A stretch of 6,829 nt of DNA from Aquisalimonas sp. (GTDB lineage: Bacteria; Pseudomonadota; Gammaproteobacteria; Nitrococcales; Aquisalimonadaceae). Positions 5,749 to 6,829 of this stretch are shown piece after piece. Each line of letters begins with the position of its first letter. The first letter of the stretch is position 1. Position numbers and translations under genes: made by a program. The notes under the pieces were generated by a model. That model did not search any database and was not told the origin of the DNA. It worked only from the letters and a program-made list of their open reading frames with translations. The stretch spans positions 1 through 6,829 of the forward strand of contig SKYZ01000095.1 of NCBI GenBank assembly GCA_007127625.1, read 5' to 3'.

Positions 5749-5787
5749 TCAGGCAGCGCGTCTGCCCACCCTGACGCGTGAACCTTG

Positions 5788-5814
5788 CCCCCGGGTTTCC
5801 CGGGGGTTTTTTTT
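5788..5814 (+). terminator. Strong intrinsic terminator of the putative small RNA
   Basis: CCCCCGGG (5788-5795) and CCCGGGGG (5799-5806) form a perfect 8-bp GC stem with the loop TTT, followed immediately by eight T residues (5807-5814). Polarity is plus strand only: on the minus strand the A-tract precedes the stem and no T-run follows. It is 324 bases beyond the ycgR stop, with other structure between, which fits better with ending a separate RNA than with ending ycgR alone. Confidence 0.92.
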
Positions 5815-5886
5815 GCCCGGAACCTGAGTCACCGGCAGGCCGGGTGGTCCACGCGTCGAGATTGTGGTGGGGGGTGCGGCAGTGGG

Positions 5887-6516
5887 TCAGGCGTCGCAGA
5901 AGGGGCCGAATTGCCAGAAGCGGCGGCACTGGAAGCGTTCCTCGCATTCCTGCAGTTGCGCCGCGTAGTTCTGGGCGGTGCGCTCCACCCGCGCCACCGC
6001 ACGCAGCAAGGTGGCGTTGTTCTCCCAGTTACGGCGCCGGTACCCGGTGTGGCCCTCGTGGTAGGCGAGGTACAGTTGTCGGGGATTCTGCTTGCTGATG
6101 CCCAGACGCTGGTGGGTGTTGTTGTTGTACCAGCCGATGAAGTCCAGGGCGTATTTCATGTGCGTGCGCCGCGCGAACAGGCTGCCCTCGGCTTCCATGT
6201 ACTCGCCCCAGACGGGGTTCTGCGCCTGGGCGTAGCCGTAGGCCGTGGACGGGCGCCGCCAGGGGATGAAGCCCAGCAGCCGGGTTCTCGGCGGTCGCGC
6301 GTCGTGGCGGAACGAGGACTCCTGGCGGACGAACGCGAACTGCGTGGCCATGGGGGTGCCCCAGCGCTCCTCGCTCTCGCGGGCGTAATCGTACCAGCGG
6401 GGATTGTCGTCCAGGATGGTGCAGATGTTGTCGGCGCGCGGGGGCTGCGATGCGGCGCAGCCGGTGAGCCACGTGACGGTGATCAGCAGCAGCGGCAACA
6501 CCAGCAGGCGCCGCAT
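5887..6516 (-). CDS. Lytic-transglycosylase-like (SLT fold) outer-membrane lipoprotein (209 aa)
   Basis: This is probably a peptidoglycan lytic transglycosylase or relative, acting in the periplasm. The N-terminus is a lipoprotein signal (MRRLLVLPLLL then lipobox LTGC), with Cys20 as the lipidated residue; Ala21 rather than Asp suggests outer-membrane sorting. The SLT-like domain shows RWGTPMATQFAFVRQESSF with the likely catalytic Glu66, then STAYGYAQAQNPVW, and later YLAYHEGHTGYRRR in place of the usual YNAG-type motif. The C-terminus has three Cys residues. ATG 6516 is chosen, with GGAGGAG at 6525-6519; a GTG one codon earlier is also possible. The mlaC stop TGA shares its last A with this ATG, so translation is coupled. 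It sits where mlaB is usually found after mlaC. Enzymatic activity is inferred from the motif; a non-catalytic wall-binding role cannot be excluded. Confidence 0.82.
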   Translation of the reverse strand: MRRLLVLPLLLITVTWLTGCAASQPPRADNICTILDDNPRWYDYARESEERWGTPMATQFAFVRQESSFRHDARPPRTRLLGFIPWRRPSTAYGYAQAQNPVWGEYMEAEGSLFARRTHMKYALDFIGWYNNNTHQRLGISKQNPRQLYLAYHEGHTGYRRRNWENNATLLRAVARVERTAQNYAAQLQECEERFQCRRFWQFGPFCDA

Positions 6517-6829
6517 CACTCCTCCGCGGGCCCGCCGCTCCGGGTGCGGGCCTCCAGCCGCTGGATCAGGCCCTCGACTCCGTCACGCCGGATGGCGCTG
6601 CCGTACTCCTGGCGGTAATTGGTGACGAAACTGATGTTCTCCACCACCACGTCGTAGGCTTTCCAGGAATCATCGCCGGTGCGGATCAGCCGGTAGTACA
6701 CCGGCAGCGACTGGTCGCGGAACTGCAGACGGGTCTGCACGGTGACGCGGCCGCGGTCGTCGGGCTCCGTGACCCGGTCCACCCGCAGGATGTCGTTCTG
6801 CCCTTCCACCATGGCCAGGGCGTCGTCGA
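6516..6829 (-). CDS. mlaC: MlaC phospholipid-binding periplasmic protein, C-terminal part
   Basis: MlaC shuttles phospholipids across the periplasm between the MlaA complex in the outer membrane and the MlaFEDB ABC transporter in the inner membrane, maintaining outer-membrane lipid asymmetry. Only the last 104 or so residues are present; the frame is open to the right edge, and the family is usually about 200-215 residues, so roughly half, including the signal peptide, lies outside. Recognisable family sequence includes VTVQTRLQFRDQSLPVYYRL and WKAYDVVVENISFVTNYR, followed by the YGSAIRRDGVEGLIQRLEAR helix that closes the NTF2-like fold. An in-frame ATG at 6812 is internal, not the start. Its stop overlaps the start of the lipoprotein gene by one base, so the two form an operon, presumably with mlaFED upstream outside the window. 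Confidence 0.9.
   Translation of the reverse strand, partial: DDALAMVEGQNDILRVDRVTEPDDRGRVTVQTRLQFRDQSLPVYYRLIRTGDDSWKAYDVVVENISFVTNYRQEYGSAIRRDGVEGLIQRLEARTRSGGPAEE

Larger units (their letters stand above)
5651..5814 (+). ncRNA. Putative sigma-54-dependent small RNA (about 160 nt)
   Basis: There is no recognisable protein gene here, but the stretch is bounded by a sigma-54 promoter (start predicted near 5651) and an intrinsic terminator. Three stem-loops precede the terminator: a perfect 10-bp stem 5663-5672/5697-5706 with a 24-nt loop; a perfect 12-bp stem 5711-5722/5737-5748 with a 14-nt C-rich loop; and a shorter stem around 5748-5775 (GTCAGG/CCTGAC, or alternatively GGCAG/CTGCC). The second loop and the third stem-loop both carry CACCC, which could pair with GGGTG or G-rich ribosome sites. 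There are no GGA loops, so it is not a CsrB/RsmZ type. Known sigma-54-driven small RNAs (GlmY/GlmZ, Qrr, CrcZ, NrsZ) give precedent, but I recognise no sequence match. The T8 tail would suit Hfq binding. Target and activator are unknown; the 5' end is inferred from promoter spacing. Confidence 0.65.

Noticed and set aside
5742..5774. Possible tiny peptide (10 codons) within the putative small RNA
   Set aside because: Its ATG is buried in the 3' arm of a perfect 12-bp stem and has no Shine-Dalgarno, so a dual-function RNA is not supported.
5651..5814. CsrB/RsmZ-type regulatory RNA
   Set aside because: Those RNAs display many GGA motifs in loops; none occurs here.
5830..5846. Short bulged hairpin as terminator for the lipoprotein gene
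   Set aside because: Only a few base pairs with a bulge and no T-run on the minus strand; too weak to call.
5513..5947. Minus-strand open frame across the small-RNA region
   Set aside because: The composition is Arg/His/Gly-rich with no motif, and the frame crosses an intrinsic terminator, stem-loops and the end of the lipoprotein gene. A structured RNA explains the region better.
5785..6618. Plus-strand open frame opposite the SLT lipoprotein
   Set aside because: It would start in the terminator hairpin of the putative small RNA and run antisense to a clear lipoprotein; no ribosome site or motif.

Overview
The window is GC-rich, densely packed chromosomal DNA from a gammaproteobacterium. 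The set of MutM, GreB, a YcgR-type c-di-GMP brake protein and MlaC fits that class. The acidic exported and tail regions, together with this gene mix, suggest a halophilic or alkaliphilic Ectothiorhodospiraceae-like or Halomonas-like lineage. That placement is inference; there is no rRNA or other marker here to fix it.

Layout, left to right. (1) The 3' part of mutM (+), whose start lies off the left edge. (2) A bactofilin gene (+) followed after about 120 bases by a ParM/StbA-type actin-like ATPase (+): two cytoskeletal polymer-formers side by side. (3) A long GC-rich hairpin between convergent genes; the greB stop codon sits in and beside its loop. (4) greB (-), then a Sec-exported YVTN/YncE-like beta-propeller protein (-). 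(5) A divergent intergenic promoter region, then ycgR (+), a c-di-GMP-binding flagellar brake protein. (6) A gene-free stretch of about 420 bases (5464-5886) that is not empty. In order it has an A-tract plus IHF consensus site, a near-perfect sigma-54 promoter, three stem-loops and a textbook intrinsic terminator. I read this as a previously unannotated, sigma-54-dependent small RNA of about 160 nt. (7) A lytic-transglycosylase-like lipoprotein (-), translationally coupled to mlaC (-), which runs off the right edge.

Functional themes are the cell envelope and cell shape (bactofilin, actin-like ATPase, SLT lipoprotein, MlaC) and motility or c-di-GMP control (YcgR). The strongest candidate for something new is the sigma-54/IHF-controlled small RNA downstream of ycgR. 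The second is the bactofilin/actin-like gene pair. All functional calls come from reading motifs by eye; no database search was run.
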